From contig JAYELD010000089.1 in assembly GCA_034717215.1 (NCBI GenBank), positions 1-35,542 of the forward strand: a stretch of DNA of 35,542 nucleotides. Direction: 5' to 3'. Below are positions 1-7,968 of the stretch, in pieces. The notes beneath the pieces were generated by a model, which ran no database searches, was not told the origin of the DNA, and saw only the letters and a program-made list of their open reading frames with translations. The translations under genes were made by a program, and so were the position numbers. Positions within the stretch are counted from its first letter, which is position 1. Each line of letters opens with the position of its first letter. This DNA comes from Caldisericota bacterium. Its GTDB lineage: Bacteria; Caldisericota; Caldisericia; Caldisericales; Caldisericaceae.

Positions 1-77
1 AAGAAACCCAGAGGTTTGCTATCCGTGAAGGCGGTAGAACAGTAGGAGCAGGTGTTATTACTGCAGTGATGGAATAA
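1..77 (+). CDS. tuf: Elongation factor Tu, C-terminal end (partial)
   Basis: The first 74 coding bases, read from base 3, give a tail ending in [21 protein letters not shown], followed by TAA. This is the highly conserved C-terminus of EF-Tu (domain 3), the GTPase that carries aminoacyl-tRNA to the ribosome. The gene starts outside the window. It is followed after 16 nt by rpmG, an order common in bacteria (tuf-rpmG-trnW-secE-nusG). Identification is firm despite the short length. Confidence 0.95.
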   Translation, partial: ETQRFAIREGGRTVGAGVITAVME

Positions 78-93
78 GGAAAGGGTTGCAATA

Positions 94-246
94 ATGAGAG
101 ATATTATTCTTCTTGAGTGTACTGTATGTCGTCGAAGAAATTATTCAACGACGATAAATAAAAAGACAAACAGAGAAAAGCTTCAAGTTAAAAAATATTG
201 TAAGTATTGCAAAAAGCATACTCTTCATAAGGAGGTAAAGGCATAA
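94..246 (+). CDS. rpmG: 50S ribosomal protein L33 (zinc-ribbon type)
   Basis: This 50-residue basic protein begins [12 protein letters not shown] and has two Cys-x2-Cys pairs (CTVC near residue 10 and CKYC near residue 36), so it is the zinc-binding (C+) form of L33. L33 is a small protein of the large subunit near the E site. The start follows GGAAAGG, about 8 nt upstream. The stop lies 2 nt before tRNA-Trp, so the mRNA is almost certainly joined to the tRNA and released by RNase P. Length is normal for the family. Confidence 0.96.
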   Translation: MRDIILLECTVCRRRNYSTTINKKTNREKLQVKKYCKYCKKHTLHKEVKA

Positions 247-248
247 AT

Positions 249-324
249 AGGTCCGTGGCTCAATTGGTAGAGCATCGGTCTCCAAAACCGAGGGTTGGGG
301 GTTCAAATCCCTTCGGACCTGCCA
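249..324 (+). tRNA. trnW: tRNA-Trp (CCA anticodon)
   Basis: A full cloverleaf is visible. The acceptor stem AGGTCCG (249-255) pairs with CGGACCT (314-320), followed by discriminator G and an encoded CCA (322-324). The anticodon stem TCGGT/ACCGA (275-279/287-291) closes the loop CTCCAAA, giving anticodon CCA at 282-284. The T-arm carries GTTCAAATC. Its location between rpmG and secE matches the usual bacterial position of trnW. The next start codon is only 6 nt after CCA. Confidence 0.97.
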
Positions 325-330
325 CTTATT

Positions 331-582
331 ATGGGTAAAAATAGAAACGCAAAAGCAAAGGCAACACAACAGATGCAAACTGTTAAAGCAAAAAGAGAGG
401 GGTTTCGAAGCTTTATTTCCGGAGTGAAGGTGGAACTTTTACACAGGGTTCTCTGGCCAAAATGGAAGGAAATGAAAACCTATAGCATTACTGTGATTGG
501 CTTTATTTTATTTTGGGCTTTATATATTGGGTTATGGGATTTCATCTTTGCTAAAGGAATGGAAGCGCTGGTAACGAAATAA
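331..582 (+). CDS. secE: Preprotein translocase subunit SecE
   Basis: SecE is the small clamp subunit of the SecYEG channel. The 83-residue product has a basic N-terminus, the conserved amphipathic stretch ending LLHRVLWPKWKEM, and one C-terminal membrane helix (about residues 51-72). Position just before nusG is diagnostic. I chose ATG 331, which lies 6 nt after the CCA end of tRNA-Trp. No Shine-Dalgarno sequence precedes it, only CTTATT. An in-frame TTG at 295 lies inside the tRNA and is rejected. A later ATG at 373 would still give a 69-residue SecE, within the family's range, so the exact start is uncertain. Confidence 0.93.
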   Translation: MGKNRNAKAKATQQMQTVKAKREGFRSFISGVKVELLHRVLWPKWKEMKTYSITVIGFILFWALYIGLWDFIFAKGMEALVTK

Positions 583-1119
583 ATGGAAGAAAGTAAAACT
601 GCGCAGTGGTATCTTGTCCATACATATTCAGGTTCTGAAAAAAAGGTTAAAAATAATCTGGAAGACCATATAAAAGCATATGGTTTAGAGGATAAAATCC
701 TTGAAGTAATCCTTCCTGTTGACTATTATAGTGTTGTTGAAAAGGGCAAGAGAAAAATAAAGCCTTTAAAGGTATTTCCTGGCTATATTGTTGTAAAAAT
801 GATACTTACTGATGAAACATGGCTTGTGGTAAAAAATATTTCTGGAGTACTTGGTTTTGTTGGAAGTGGTGGAAAACCTACGCCTCTCACAGAAAATGAA
901 ATTAAAACAATTCATACAAGGATTGGTGAAGAAGAGGCAGAAGAGAAGCTGAATTTCGATATAGGCGACAAGGTCAAAATACTTGCTGGTCCTTTTAAAG
1001 AAATGGAGGGCACTGTCGAAGAAATTAATCGGGAAAAAGGTAAGGCAAGGGTGATTCTCCAAATGTTTGGAAGAGAAATGCCTGTAGAAATAAAAACCGA
1101 TTTTATACAGAGAATTTAA
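583..1119 (+). CDS. nusG: Transcription termination/antitermination protein NusG
   Basis: NusG binds RNA polymerase through its N-terminal domain and contacts Rho or ribosomal S10 through its C-terminal KOW domain. The 178-residue product has the NGN domain near the start (WYLVHTYSGSEKKV), the conserved FPGYIVVKM segment, and a C-terminal KOW motif (GDKVKILAGPFKEMEGTVEEI). The ATG directly abuts the secE stop codon with no gap and no clear ribosome binding site, which suggests translation coupled to secE. Length is typical. Confidence 0.97.
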   Translation: MEESKTAQWYLVHTYSGSEKKVKNNLEDHIKAYGLEDKILEVILPVDYYSVVEKGKRKIKPLKVFPGYIVVKMILTDETWLVVKNISGVLGFVGSGGKPTPLTENEIKTIHTRIGEEEAEEKLNFDIGDKVKILAGPFKEMEGTVEEINREKGKARVILQMFGREMPVEIKTDFIQRI

Positions 1120-1129
1120 GAGGTGAAAT

Positions 1130-1564
1130 ATGGCTAAAAAAAAGAAAAAGGTTATGGGAATTGTAAAGCTTCAGATTGAAGCTGGGAAAGCAACTCCTGC
1201 GCCTCCTGTTGGTCCGGCATTGGGACAGAAGGGGGTCAACATTATGGAATTTTGCAAGAAGTTTAATTCTCGAACTCAAAAGCAATCTGGATTGATTATC
1301 CCTGTTGTTCTTAAGGTTTACGAGGATAGGAGCTTTGATTTTATTACTAAAACTCCTCCGGCTTCTTCTCTTATTAAGAGAACTCTTAAGATTGATTCTG
1401 GATCTGCTCAACCTAACAAGATAAAGGTTGGGACGATACGAAGAGAGCAGTTAAAAGAGATTGCAAAGATGAAATTACCTGATTTAAATACAGACGATCT
1501 GGATCAGGCAGCAAAAATTATTGAAGGCACAGCCCGCAATATGGGTGTGGATGTAATTGGATGA
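1130..1564 (+). CDS. rplK: 50S ribosomal protein L11
   Basis: L11 forms the base of the L7/L12 stalk at the GTPase-associated centre and binds 23S rRNA helices 43/44. The 144-residue product has a lysine-rich start, the [20 protein letters not shown] signature and a C-terminal RNA-binding domain with [17 protein letters not shown] ribosome binding site lies about 5 nt before ATG. It is 10 nt after nusG and 44 nt before rplA, the usual order. Confidence 0.98.
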   Translation: MAKKKKKVMGIVKLQIEAGKATPAPPVGPALGQKGVNIMEFCKKFNSRTQKQSGLIIPVVLKVYEDRSFDFITKTPPASSLIKRTLKIDSGSAQPNKIKVGTIRREQLKEIAKMKLPDLNTDDLDQAAKIIEGTARNMGVDVIG

Positions 1565-1608
1565 TTTTTTGTGGGAGACTTTAAGTCTATTACCACAAGG
1601 AGGTAAAG

Positions 1609-2313
1609 ATGAAAAGAGGCAAGAGGTACAAAGAATTAATTAAATTGGTAGAACAAGAAAAAGCATATACAGTTGATGAAGCAATTGCTATATTACCAAA
1701 ACTAAAAAGTGCAAAATTTGATGAATCCATTGAAGCTGCATATATATTGAATGTTGATCCAAAACATGCCGATCAGAATGTAAGAGGAGTAATCAGTCTT
1801 CCAAACGGAACAGGAAAAAAAGTAAAGGTGCTTGTATTTGCAAAGGGAGAAGATGCACGAGCAGCTGAAAATGCAGGAGCTGACATAGTGGGAGCAGAAG
1901 AACTGATAGACAAAATTGTCAAGGAAAACTTTTTAGATTTTGATATTACTATTGCGACAAAAGACATGATGCGTGATATTGGAAAAGTTGCAAAAATATT
2001 AGGACCTAGAAAATTAATGCCTAATCCAAAAGCAGGAACAGTAACAGACGACGTTGCTAAAGCTGTAAAAGATTTTAAAGCAGGTAAAATAGAGTATAGA
2101 GTTGATAAAACAGGAGTAATTCACACAATTATTGGTAAAATTTCTTTTACTGCGGAACAAATTAAGGAAAATTTGCTTGCATTAAATGAAGCAATTTTAA
2201 AAGCAAGACCTGCATCTGTTAAAGGGCAATATCTTAAGAAGGCGTTTATTTCTTTGACAATGTCACCCTCGTTGCGGATTGATGTGCAGGATTTATTAAA
2301 ATTGAAAAAGTAG
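1609..2313 (+). CDS. rplA: 50S ribosomal protein L1
   Basis: L1 forms the mobile L1 stalk of the large subunit and, in many bacteria, represses its own operon. The 234-residue product contains the L1 signature around KILGPRKLMPNPKAGTVT and the GKISFTAEQIKENLLALNEA region. A strong AAGGAGG precedes ATG by 6 nt. The gene is followed by the L10 leader rather than directly by rplJ, so the L11-L1 and L10-L12 pairs can be controlled separately. Confidence 0.98.
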   Translation: MKRGKRYKELIKLVEQEKAYTVDEAIAILPKLKSAKFDESIEAAYILNVDPKHADQNVRGVISLPNGTGKKVKVLVFAKGEDARAAENAGADIVGAEELIDKIVKENFLDFDITIATKDMMRDIGKVAKILGPRKLMPNPKAGTVTDDVAKAVKDFKAGKIEYRVDKTGVIHTIIGKISFTAEQIKENLLALNEAILKARPASVKGQYLKKAFISLTMSPSLRIDVQDLLKLKK

Positions 2314-2317
2314 ATAA

Positions 2318-2440
2318 GCAACCCAAGACAGTTGGCGGGTTAAGCCCTTAAATAAATGTGCCAGCCGAGGTTTATCAAATATAGAAAAATACTATAATTG
2401 ATTTTCCCTGGTAAGTACATAAAATGCCAGGGTTTTTTGT
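2318..2440 (+). promoter_or_regulatory. L10 leader (autoregulatory mRNA element of rplJ-rplL)
   Basis: Between rplA and rplJ the bases AACCCAAGACAGTTGGCGGG (2320-2339) and GTGCCAGCCGAGG (about 2358-2370) match the conserved core of the bacterial L10 leader, with AAGACAG on one side and GCCGAGGT on the other. In that family, L10 in complex with L7/L12 binds this kink-turn RNA to lower expression. The leader is followed at once by an intrinsic terminator. Attenuation of transcription on L10 binding, as known in Bacillus, is therefore the likely mechanism. Recognition is by motif only. Confidence 0.85.
2406..2438 (+). terminator. Intrinsic terminator (attenuator) in the L10 leader
   Basis: CCCTGG (2406-2411) pairs with CCAGGG (2427-2432) and is followed by TTTTTT. 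It sits 16 nt before the rplJ start, so it must be read through for rplJ-rplL to be made. Confidence 0.85.
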
Positions 2441-2454
2441 TTAAGGAGGAATTT

Positions 2455-2997
2455 ATGAGAAAAGAGCAAAAAGTAGAAGTAGTTAAAGAAATGACAGAAA
2501 AATTAAAAGGACAGAAAAATATTCTGCTTGTCGATTTTTCTGGAATTAAAGGAAATGAATCTGCTGCATTTAGAAAGGCGCTTAAGAAGGAAGGCATTTA
2601 TTACAAAGTAATAAAAGCTTCTTTATTAAAAAGAGCTATGGAGGCGGCAGGTTTTGAAGATGTTGATGAAAATTTGTTTATTAAATCTGTCGGTGTGGCT
2701 TTATATGAATCTGATCCAGTGACATTAGTTAAGAAATTTGTTGAATTCAAAAATGAGGACGAACAACCTGTTTTTAAAGTTAAAATAGGACTCATTGACG
2801 GTAAATGGACTGTAAGAAACGATATAGAGAAAATTGCAACACTTCCTTCCAAAGAAACGCTTCTTAGTAAACTTGTTTACCTTATACAATCACCTCTTTC
2901 AAGACTGGTTGCTGTGTTACAAAAGCCCGAAAAGGATTTGGTTATTGTTTTAGGACAAATTAAAAATAAAAAAGAAGAAGCCGAAAAGGCTGCTTAA
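2455..2997 (+). CDS. rplJ: 50S ribosomal protein L10
   Basis: L10 anchors L7/L12 dimers to the ribosome and is the autoregulator of its own mRNA. The 180-residue product starts [17 protein letters not shown], contains the [10 protein letters not shown] segment typical of L10, and ends with a charged helix (about residues 140-180) that binds L12 dimers. The start is fixed by AAGGAGGAA at 2443-2451. An upstream in-frame TTG at 2398 lies in the leader and is rejected. Confidence 0.97.
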   Translation: MRKEQKVEVVKEMTEKLKGQKNILLVDFSGIKGNESAAFRKALKKEGIYYKVIKASLLKRAMEAAGFEDVDENLFIKSVGVALYESDPVTLVKKFVEFKNEDEQPVFKVKIGLIDGKWTVRNDIEKIATLPSKETLLSKLVYLIQSPLSRLVAVLQKPEKDLVIVLGQIKNKKEEAEKAA

Positions 2998-3016
2998 AAA
3001 ATTTAAGGAGGATAAC

Positions 3017-3394
3017 ATGACTAAAGAAAAACTTATTGAAGAAATTGAAAAAATGAGTGTTTTAGAGCTTTCAGAGCTTGTAGAAGCTCTCGAGGAAAAA
3101 TTCGGAGTAACTGCTGCGGTACCAATGGCAGCAATGGCAGGACCGGCTGCTGCAGCACCTGCAGAAGAAAAAACAGAATTTGATGTGGTGCTAAAAGGGT
3201 TTGATGATAAGAAGAAAATCGGTGTTATTAAAGTAGTCAGGGAAGTTATGCAGCTCGGGCTTAAAGAATCTAAAGAGTTTGTAGAATCTAGCGCAAGTGA
3301 ACCACAGGCTGTCAAAGAAGGTCTGCCAAAGAAAGACGCAGATGAGTTAAAGAAAAAACTTGAAGATGCAGGAGCAACGGTAGAGCTTAAGTAA
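3017..3394 (+). CDS. rplL: 50S ribosomal protein L7/L12
   Basis: L7/L12 forms the flexible stalk that recruits translational GTPases. The 125-residue product has the dimerising N-terminal domain ([20 protein letters not shown]), an Ala/Pro/Met hinge (about residues 34-52) and the conserved C-terminal domain with [11 protein letters not shown] and GLKEAK-like residues. AAGGAGG lies 6 nt upstream. A strong terminator follows, so rpoB-rpoC is not in this operon here. Confidence 0.98.
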   Translation: MTKEKLIEEIEKMSVLELSELVEALEEKFGVTAAVPMAAMAGPAAAAPAEEKTEFDVVLKGFDDKKKIGVIKVVREVMQLGLKESKEFVESSASEPQAVKEGLPKKDADELKKKLEDAGATVELK

Positions 3395-3417
3395 GTATTT
3401 TTCAATTGATTTGATAT

Positions 3418-3450
3418 GGGGGATGTGTTCTGCATCCCCTGTTTTTATTT
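3418..3450 (+). terminator. Intrinsic terminator after rplL
   Basis: GGGGATG (3419-3425) pairs with CATCCCC (3433-3439) around a 7-nt loop, followed by TGTTTTTATTT. It ends the ribosomal protein operon 24 nt after the rplL stop and sits against the convergent end of ispE. Confidence 0.9.
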
Positions 3451-3455
3451 GTCTG

Positions 3456-4295
3456 CTATCTTGTTTCTGTAAGTATTGTTTTAATGCCTGTTGTTTTTAG
3501 TTTGATTTGCGCTTGTTGTGCCTTAGATAAATTGTCGAAAAGAGCAAACAAAGTTGAGCCTGATCCGGTCAAGTGAAATTTTTTGCTCGTTTTTTGCTCT
3601 AAATTTCTCAAGGTAGATGTAAAAATTTTATTGATATGTAGATGCATTTTTTCAAAATCATTATGAAGACAGTTTTCTATCTCGCTTAAATCGTACTTCT
3701 CTTTTTCTAGAATAGATATGAGTTTTTTTGTATGATTTGTTTTGTCGAACTTAAACCCGTCGATTTGCGAGTAAGAATTTTTTGTGGAAAACGAAAAAGA
3801 TGGTATCAAAAGTAGAACATACAGTTTTTTAATGGGGCTTATTGGGTACACCCTTTCCCCTTTTCCTTCTACAAGTGATGTGCCTCCAAAAAAGAAAAAA
3901 GGTACATCTGATCCGATTGTTTCTCCCATGTTTATTACTTCATCATTTTTCATGGGATGCATGAAAAGCTTGTTTAACAATAGCAGTGTTGTTGCGGCAT
4001 CAGAGCTGCCTCCGCCTAATCCAGATTTTATAGGGATGTTTTTTTTAATTTTTATTTTTGCACGCTCTCTTATTCTTGTTGTCTTGAAAAATGTTTCTGC
4101 TGATTTGTAGACTGTGCTTTTCTTTGTATCTATTGAAGGAACAAACTTGATATCCAATGTATTATTTTTTTCTATTTCTATTTCATCACACAATGAAATT
4201 TCTTGAAAGACCGATTCAATATTGTGGAATCCATCCTGGCGCTTTCCAATAATTTCTAATGTAAGATTAATCTTTGCATATGCATTTTGTTTCAT
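3456..4295 (-). CDS. ispE: 4-diphosphocytidyl-2-C-methyl-D-erythritol kinase
   Basis: IspE is a GHMP-family kinase that phosphorylates CDP-ME in the MEP isoprenoid pathway. The 279-residue product starts MKQNAYAKINLTLEI, the usual IspE N-terminus (Lys of AKIN is catalytic). It has the ATP-binding loop PIKSGLGGGSSDAA near residues 88-101 and the C-terminal LTGSGSTLFALF motif. The frame is open a further 58 codons upstream, but that stretch has no IspE similarity and I exclude it. A TATAAT on the minus strand (4302-4307) lies only 6 nt before ATG and no Shine-Dalgarno sequence is seen, so the mRNA could be leaderless. Confidence 0.95.
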   Translation of the reverse strand: MKQNAYAKINLTLEIIGKRQDGFHNIESVFQEISLCDEIEIEKNNTLDIKFVPSIDTKKSTVYKSAETFFKTTRIRERAKIKIKKNIPIKSGLGGGSSDAATTLLLLNKLFMHPMKNDEVINMGETIGSDVPFFFFGGTSLVEGKGERVYPISPIKKLYVLLLIPSFSFSTKNSYSQIDGFKFDKTNHTKKLISILEKEKYDLSEIENCLHNDFEKMHLHINKIFTSTLRNLEQKTSKKFHLTGSGSTLFALFDNLSKAQQAQIKLKTTGIKTILTETR

Positions 4296-4426
4296 AATCT
4301 TATTATATACTTTTTTGGTTATTACGAGAAGAACTTTTTCAAAATGTCTATAAAATAAATGGACATATGTGTATAATTGCGGAGAAAAAGTATATTTAAT
4401 ATGGTTTGTACAGGCAAATAGGATGA

Positions 4427-4456
4427 TTGGATTAAAATCTGCAGGTTTTTTATAAT
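4427..4456 (+). promoter_or_regulatory. Candidate upstream promoter for pheS
   Basis: TTGGAT (4427-4432), an 18-nt spacer and TATAAT (4451-4456) lie upstream of pheS. It is the farther of two tandem candidates. Confidence 0.5.
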
Positions 4457-4477
4457 TTTTATGCACCAAATTTTTAA

Positions 4478-4505
4478 TTGACTTTACTTCACTTCTGTGT
4501 AAAAT
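4478..4505 (+). promoter_or_regulatory. Candidate main promoter of the pheS operon
   Basis: TTGACT (4478-4483), a 16-nt spacer and TAAAAT (4500-4505) predict a start near 4512. That is just upstream of the pheS ribosome binding site ATGGAGG (4516-4522). I see no T-box, long leader or terminator between this promoter and pheS. Confidence 0.6.
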
Positions 4506-4528
4506 TGATAATCAAATGGAGGTTTGTT

Positions 4529-5551
4529 ATGGAAGACAAAATTAAACAAATAAAAGAAGAATTCAAAGAGAAAATAAAAAATAAATCTCTGAAAGAATTG
4601 AAAGAACTTGAAATCTATTTTCTTGGAAGAAAAGGGAAAATAGGTGTTCTTTTTCAACTTTTTAAAACTGTGCCAAAGGAACGACGAAAGCATTTTGGCG
4701 CAAAGATTAATGAACTGAAAAGTTTCATAGAAAAAGGGATATCAGCAGAAATTCAAAGAACTGAATCTATAGAGGCAAGCCACAAACTGGAGGAAGAAAA
4801 AATTGATGTAACACTGCCGGGGATAAAATTGCATACAGGGGAGCTGCATATTCTTTCTCAAACAATATCTCGTGCGGAAGATATCTTTCTTTCTATGGGA
4901 TTTGACGTAATGATTGGCCCTGAAATCGAAGAAGATTATTATAACTTTGAAGCACTAAATATTCCTGAATTTCATCCGGCCCGAGCTATGCAGGATACAT
5001 TTTATCTATCTAAGAAAATTCTTCTTAGAACGCAAACATCTCCTATCCAAGTTAGAACAATGGAAAAATACAAACCTCCAATACGAATTATTGCGATGGG
5101 GAGGTGTTATCGAAAAGATGCTCCTGATAGTTCTCATTTTCCTGTTTTTCATCAAATAGAAGGACTTGTTGTAGACAAAAAAGTTACATTTGCAAATCTT
5201 AAGGGGACACTTTCTCTTTTCGCAAAAAGAATGTTTGGAGAAGTGGTAAAAGTGAGATTCACACCCTCTTATTTCCCGTTTGTTGAACCCGGAGCAGAAA
5301 CATCGATTAGTTGTGAAATTTGTGGAGGCAAAGGCTGCTCTGTATGCCAAAATACAGGATGGCTGGAGATGGGAGGTTCTGGAATGGTCCACCCGAATGT
5401 GTTGAAAAATGTGGGTATTGACCCCGAAATTTATCAGGGTTTTGCATTTGGTTGGGGGATAGAACGTATTGCGATGGTAAAGCATAAAATACCTGATATA
5501 CGCATGTTCTACCAGAATGATTTACGATTTTTAAAGCAATTTAGAGGATAG
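4529..5551 (+). CDS. pheS: Phenylalanyl-tRNA synthetase alpha subunit
   Basis: PheS is the catalytic half of the (alpha-beta)2 enzyme that charges tRNA-Phe. The 340-residue product has an N-terminal coiled coil (about 1-90) for tRNA contact, then the class II core: RTQTSPIQVRTME, motif 2 around FHQIEGLVVD, and motif 3 GFAFGWGIERIAM near the end. A four-cysteine zinc-ribbon-like insert, CEICGGKGCSVC, precedes MVHPNVL. The start is fixed by GGAGG 7 nt upstream. An in-frame start at 4478 overlaps the promoter and is rejected. pheT follows after 11 nt. Confidence 0.98.
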   Translation: MEDKIKQIKEEFKEKIKNKSLKELKELEIYFLGRKGKIGVLFQLFKTVPKERRKHFGAKINELKSFIEKGISAEIQRTESIEASHKLEEEKIDVTLPGIKLHTGELHILSQTISRAEDIFLSMGFDVMIGPEIEEDYYNFEALNIPEFHPARAMQDTFYLSKKILLRTQTSPIQVRTMEKYKPPIRIIAMGRCYRKDAPDSSHFPVFHQIEGLVVDKKVTFANLKGTLSLFAKRMFGEVVKVRFTPSYFPFVEPGAETSISCEICGGKGCSVCQNTGWLEMGGSGMVHPNVLKNVGIDPEIYQGFAFGWGIERIAMVKHKIPDIRMFYQNDLRFLKQFRG

Positions 5552-5562
5552 AGAGGTGGTAC

Positions 5563-7968
5563 ATGCTTACATCGATAAAAATGTTGAAAAGCATTATTCA
5601 ATTTGACTATACTCCGGAAGAACTTGGAGAGAAGCTTTCAATGATGGGGCTTGAAGTGGAAGGAATCACTAAGGGCAGGCACAGATTTGATGGCATTATA
5701 ACTGGAAAAGTTAAAACAATTCACAGCATTACTGATACAAAGCTTAATAGGGCTATTATTAACGTGGGTAATGAAGATGTCCAGATTATTACTACCGCTT
5801 CAAATTTAAAAAATGGAGACATTGTACCTGTAGCATTACCGCATAGTAAAGTTGCTTCCGGTACGAATATTTTGAAAAAGGATTTTAAAGGAGTTGCGTC
5901 AAGTGGAATGCTTTGTTCTTATTTAGAACTAGGGCTTGACCCTGAAATTTTAGGCAGCAAAGAAAAGGAAGGAATTTTAATATTCCCAACCGATACACCA
6001 GTGGGAGAAAAGATTGAAGATATTTTACCAATCGATGATGATTATCTTGAAATCTCCCTTCTTCCCGATAGAGCAGATGCTTTTTGTTTGCGAGGTGTTG
6101 CACGCTGGATCGAGATTATAAAAGCAAAGGAAGAAGACAGGCGAGCAGATTTTTCTCAATTAGAAGAAGCGGTTTCTTTAAAAACGAAGGGTGTTACGAA
6201 TATTCCAATTATTATAGAGGATAAGAATCTCTGTCCTTTTTATTCTGGAAGATTTATTAAGGATGTTGTTGTCACAGATTCTTTGCTTTTATTACGGCAA
6301 AAACTTTTCATGCTGAGAATACGTCCTATAAATAGTGTTGTTGATATTACCAATTTTGTGCTGGGTTTTTATGGGCAACCTCTGCATGCGTTTGATGCAG
6401 ATATTATCAAAGGGAAAATATATATAAGGCCTGCAAAAAAAGGAGAAAAGATAAAGACACTTGACGAAATCGAGAGAAATTTATCTAACGTAAATCTTGT
6501 TATTGCAGATGAATCAGGACCCATTGCCATTGCAGGAGTAATAGGTGGATTTAAAACGGCTGTTACTGAGAAAACGAAAAACATTCTTTTGGAAAGTGCT
6601 TATTTCTCCCCACGATGTGTTGCAAGAAGCGTAAGGAGTTTGGGTATTGCTACTGATGCGTCTGCTACTTTTGGAAGGTGTGCTGACCCTATATTTCCTT
6701 CGAAAGCTTCTATTATTGCAGCTAATCTTATAGCAAAAGAGACTTGCGGGGTTCCGACAAAAGATAACGCAGTGTCATGCCCGGCGCCTAAAAATCCCGT
6801 AAATCTGAGAATAGCTCGCATTAAAAAGATATTGGGTGAAAAAGTAGAGAAGAAAAATCTCAGGAAATATTTTAGTTTTGAAGGCTTTGACTATATTGAA
6901 AAGAAAGATTATTTCATAGTAACTGCTCCTTCTTTCAGAGCGGATATTAAAGAGGAAATAGACCTTATTGAAGAAATTGTGCGAATGAAGGGGTACAACG
7001 AATTTGGAGAAGCACTAATTGTAGGGGAACTAAAAGATGCTAAACGAACTGAATATGAAAATTTTATACGAGCCTTAAAAGAGAAACTTGTTAAATTGGG
7101 ATTAGACGAAGTACAAACTATTTCTCTTGTCGGCGAATCTTCTTTTGATCTTATTGAATATACGGATAAAAAGAAATTAATAAAATTACTTAATCCTCTT
7201 TCAATAGATATGGCATTTATGCGTCCTTTGCTTCTTCCTACAATGCTTTCTGTGCTAGAACGGAACAAAAAATCTGAGAATGTAAATGTTTCTATATTTG
7301 AAGTGGGAAAAGTATTTTACAAAGAAAAGTTATTTAAAGAAACAGATGAATTGGGAATATTGCTCTCAGGTGCAAGGACTAGCAAGAACTATCTCGGAGT
7401 GCATTTTCCTTACAGTTTATTATACCTTAAGGGGCTATTTGAAGAATTGTTTTTATATTATGATATTCATGTTACTTTTGAGGCAGAAAAGTTTTCGTTC
7501 ATGCATCCATACCAGTCTGCCGGTATTTATCATAAGGGAGAGAAAATTGGCTACTTAGGCACAATAAGCATGGTTGTATTAAATAAACTTGGTTTGACAG
7601 ATGAAGTTTTTTACGGTGCAATTAACGTTGAAAAACTATTGGAGTATTATGGCAGAAAAATTAATTTTAAGACATTTTCATTATACCCTTCTGTGAAGAG
7701 GGATATTGCTATTATTGTTGATGAAGGTACTGCCGAAAAGGATGTGAAAAACGCAATTCTTTCTGTTGCTCCACGTGAGCTCCAAAAGATAACCCTTTTT
7801 GACATTTATAAAGGGTCTCCGCTACCTGAAGGAAAGAAAAATCTTGCATATTCTCTTGAATTTTCATCTGTTGATAAGACACTGAAGGGGGAGGAGATTA
7901 ACAAATTCATTAAAATTCTTGAAGAGACTCTGCAGAGAGAGGTAAAAGGAAAGCTTAGAAAAGAATGA
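5563..7968 (+). CDS. pheT: Phenylalanyl-tRNA synthetase beta subunit
   Basis: The 801-residue product is full length for bacterial PheT. Visible parts are the N-terminal domain (MLTSIKMLKS), an OB-fold tRNA-binding domain (about 40-150, including SNLKNGD and GMLCSYLELGLD), the B3/B4 editing domain (about 215-370, PINSVVDITNFVL and HAFDAD), the B5 domain (about 400-470), and a C-terminal ferredoxin-like anticodon-binding domain (last 95 residues, FSLYPSVKRDIAIIV). GAGAGGTGG precedes ATG. The stop overlaps the polX start by 4 nt, so translation is probably coupled. Confidence 0.97.
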   Translation: MLTSIKMLKSIIQFDYTPEELGEKLSMMGLEVEGITKGRHRFDGIITGKVKTIHSITDTKLNRAIINVGNEDVQIITTASNLKNGDIVPVALPHSKVASGTNILKKDFKGVASSGMLCSYLELGLDPEILGSKEKEGILIFPTDTPVGEKIEDILPIDDDYLEISLLPDRADAFCLRGVARWIEIIKAKEEDRRADFSQLEEAVSLKTKGVTNIPIIIEDKNLCPFYSGRFIKDVVVTDSLLLLRQKLFMLRIRPINSVVDITNFVLGFYGQPLHAFDADIIKGKIYIRPAKKGEKIKTLDEIERNLSNVNLVIADESGPIAIAGVIGGFKTAVTEKTKNILLESAYFSPRCVARSVRSLGIATDASATFGRCADPIFPSKASIIAANLIAKETCGVPTKDNAVSCPAPKNPVNLRIARIKKILGEKVEKKNLRKYFSFEGFDYIEKKDYFIVTAPSFRADIKEEIDLIEEIVRMKGYNEFGEALIVGELKDAKRTEYENFIRALKEKLVKLGLDEVQTISLVGESSFDLIEYTDKKKLIKLLNPLSIDMAFMRPLLLPTMLSVLERNKKSENVNVSIFEVGKVFYKEKLFKETDELGILLSGARTSKNYLGVHFPYSLLYLKGLFEELFLYYDIHVTFEAEKFSFMHPYQSAGIYHKGEKIGYLGTISMVVLNKLGLTDEVFYGAINVEKLLEYYGRKINFKTFSLYPSVKRDIAIIVDEGTAEKDVKNAILSVAPRELQKITLFDIYKGSPLPEGKKNLAYSLEFSSVDKTLKGEEINKFIKILEETLQREVKGKLRKE

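Noticed and set aside
295-330. TTG start of secE inside tRNA-Trp
   Set aside because: It would translate tRNA sequence; ATG 331 fits the family better.
4296-4469. 58-codon N-terminal extension of ispE
   Set aside because: The extra residues have no IspE similarity and the standard N-terminus begins at ATG 4295.
4300-4528. T-box leader before pheS
   Set aside because: No specifier stem, T-box sequence or terminator is visible, and the likely promoter is only about 20 nt from the ribosome binding site.
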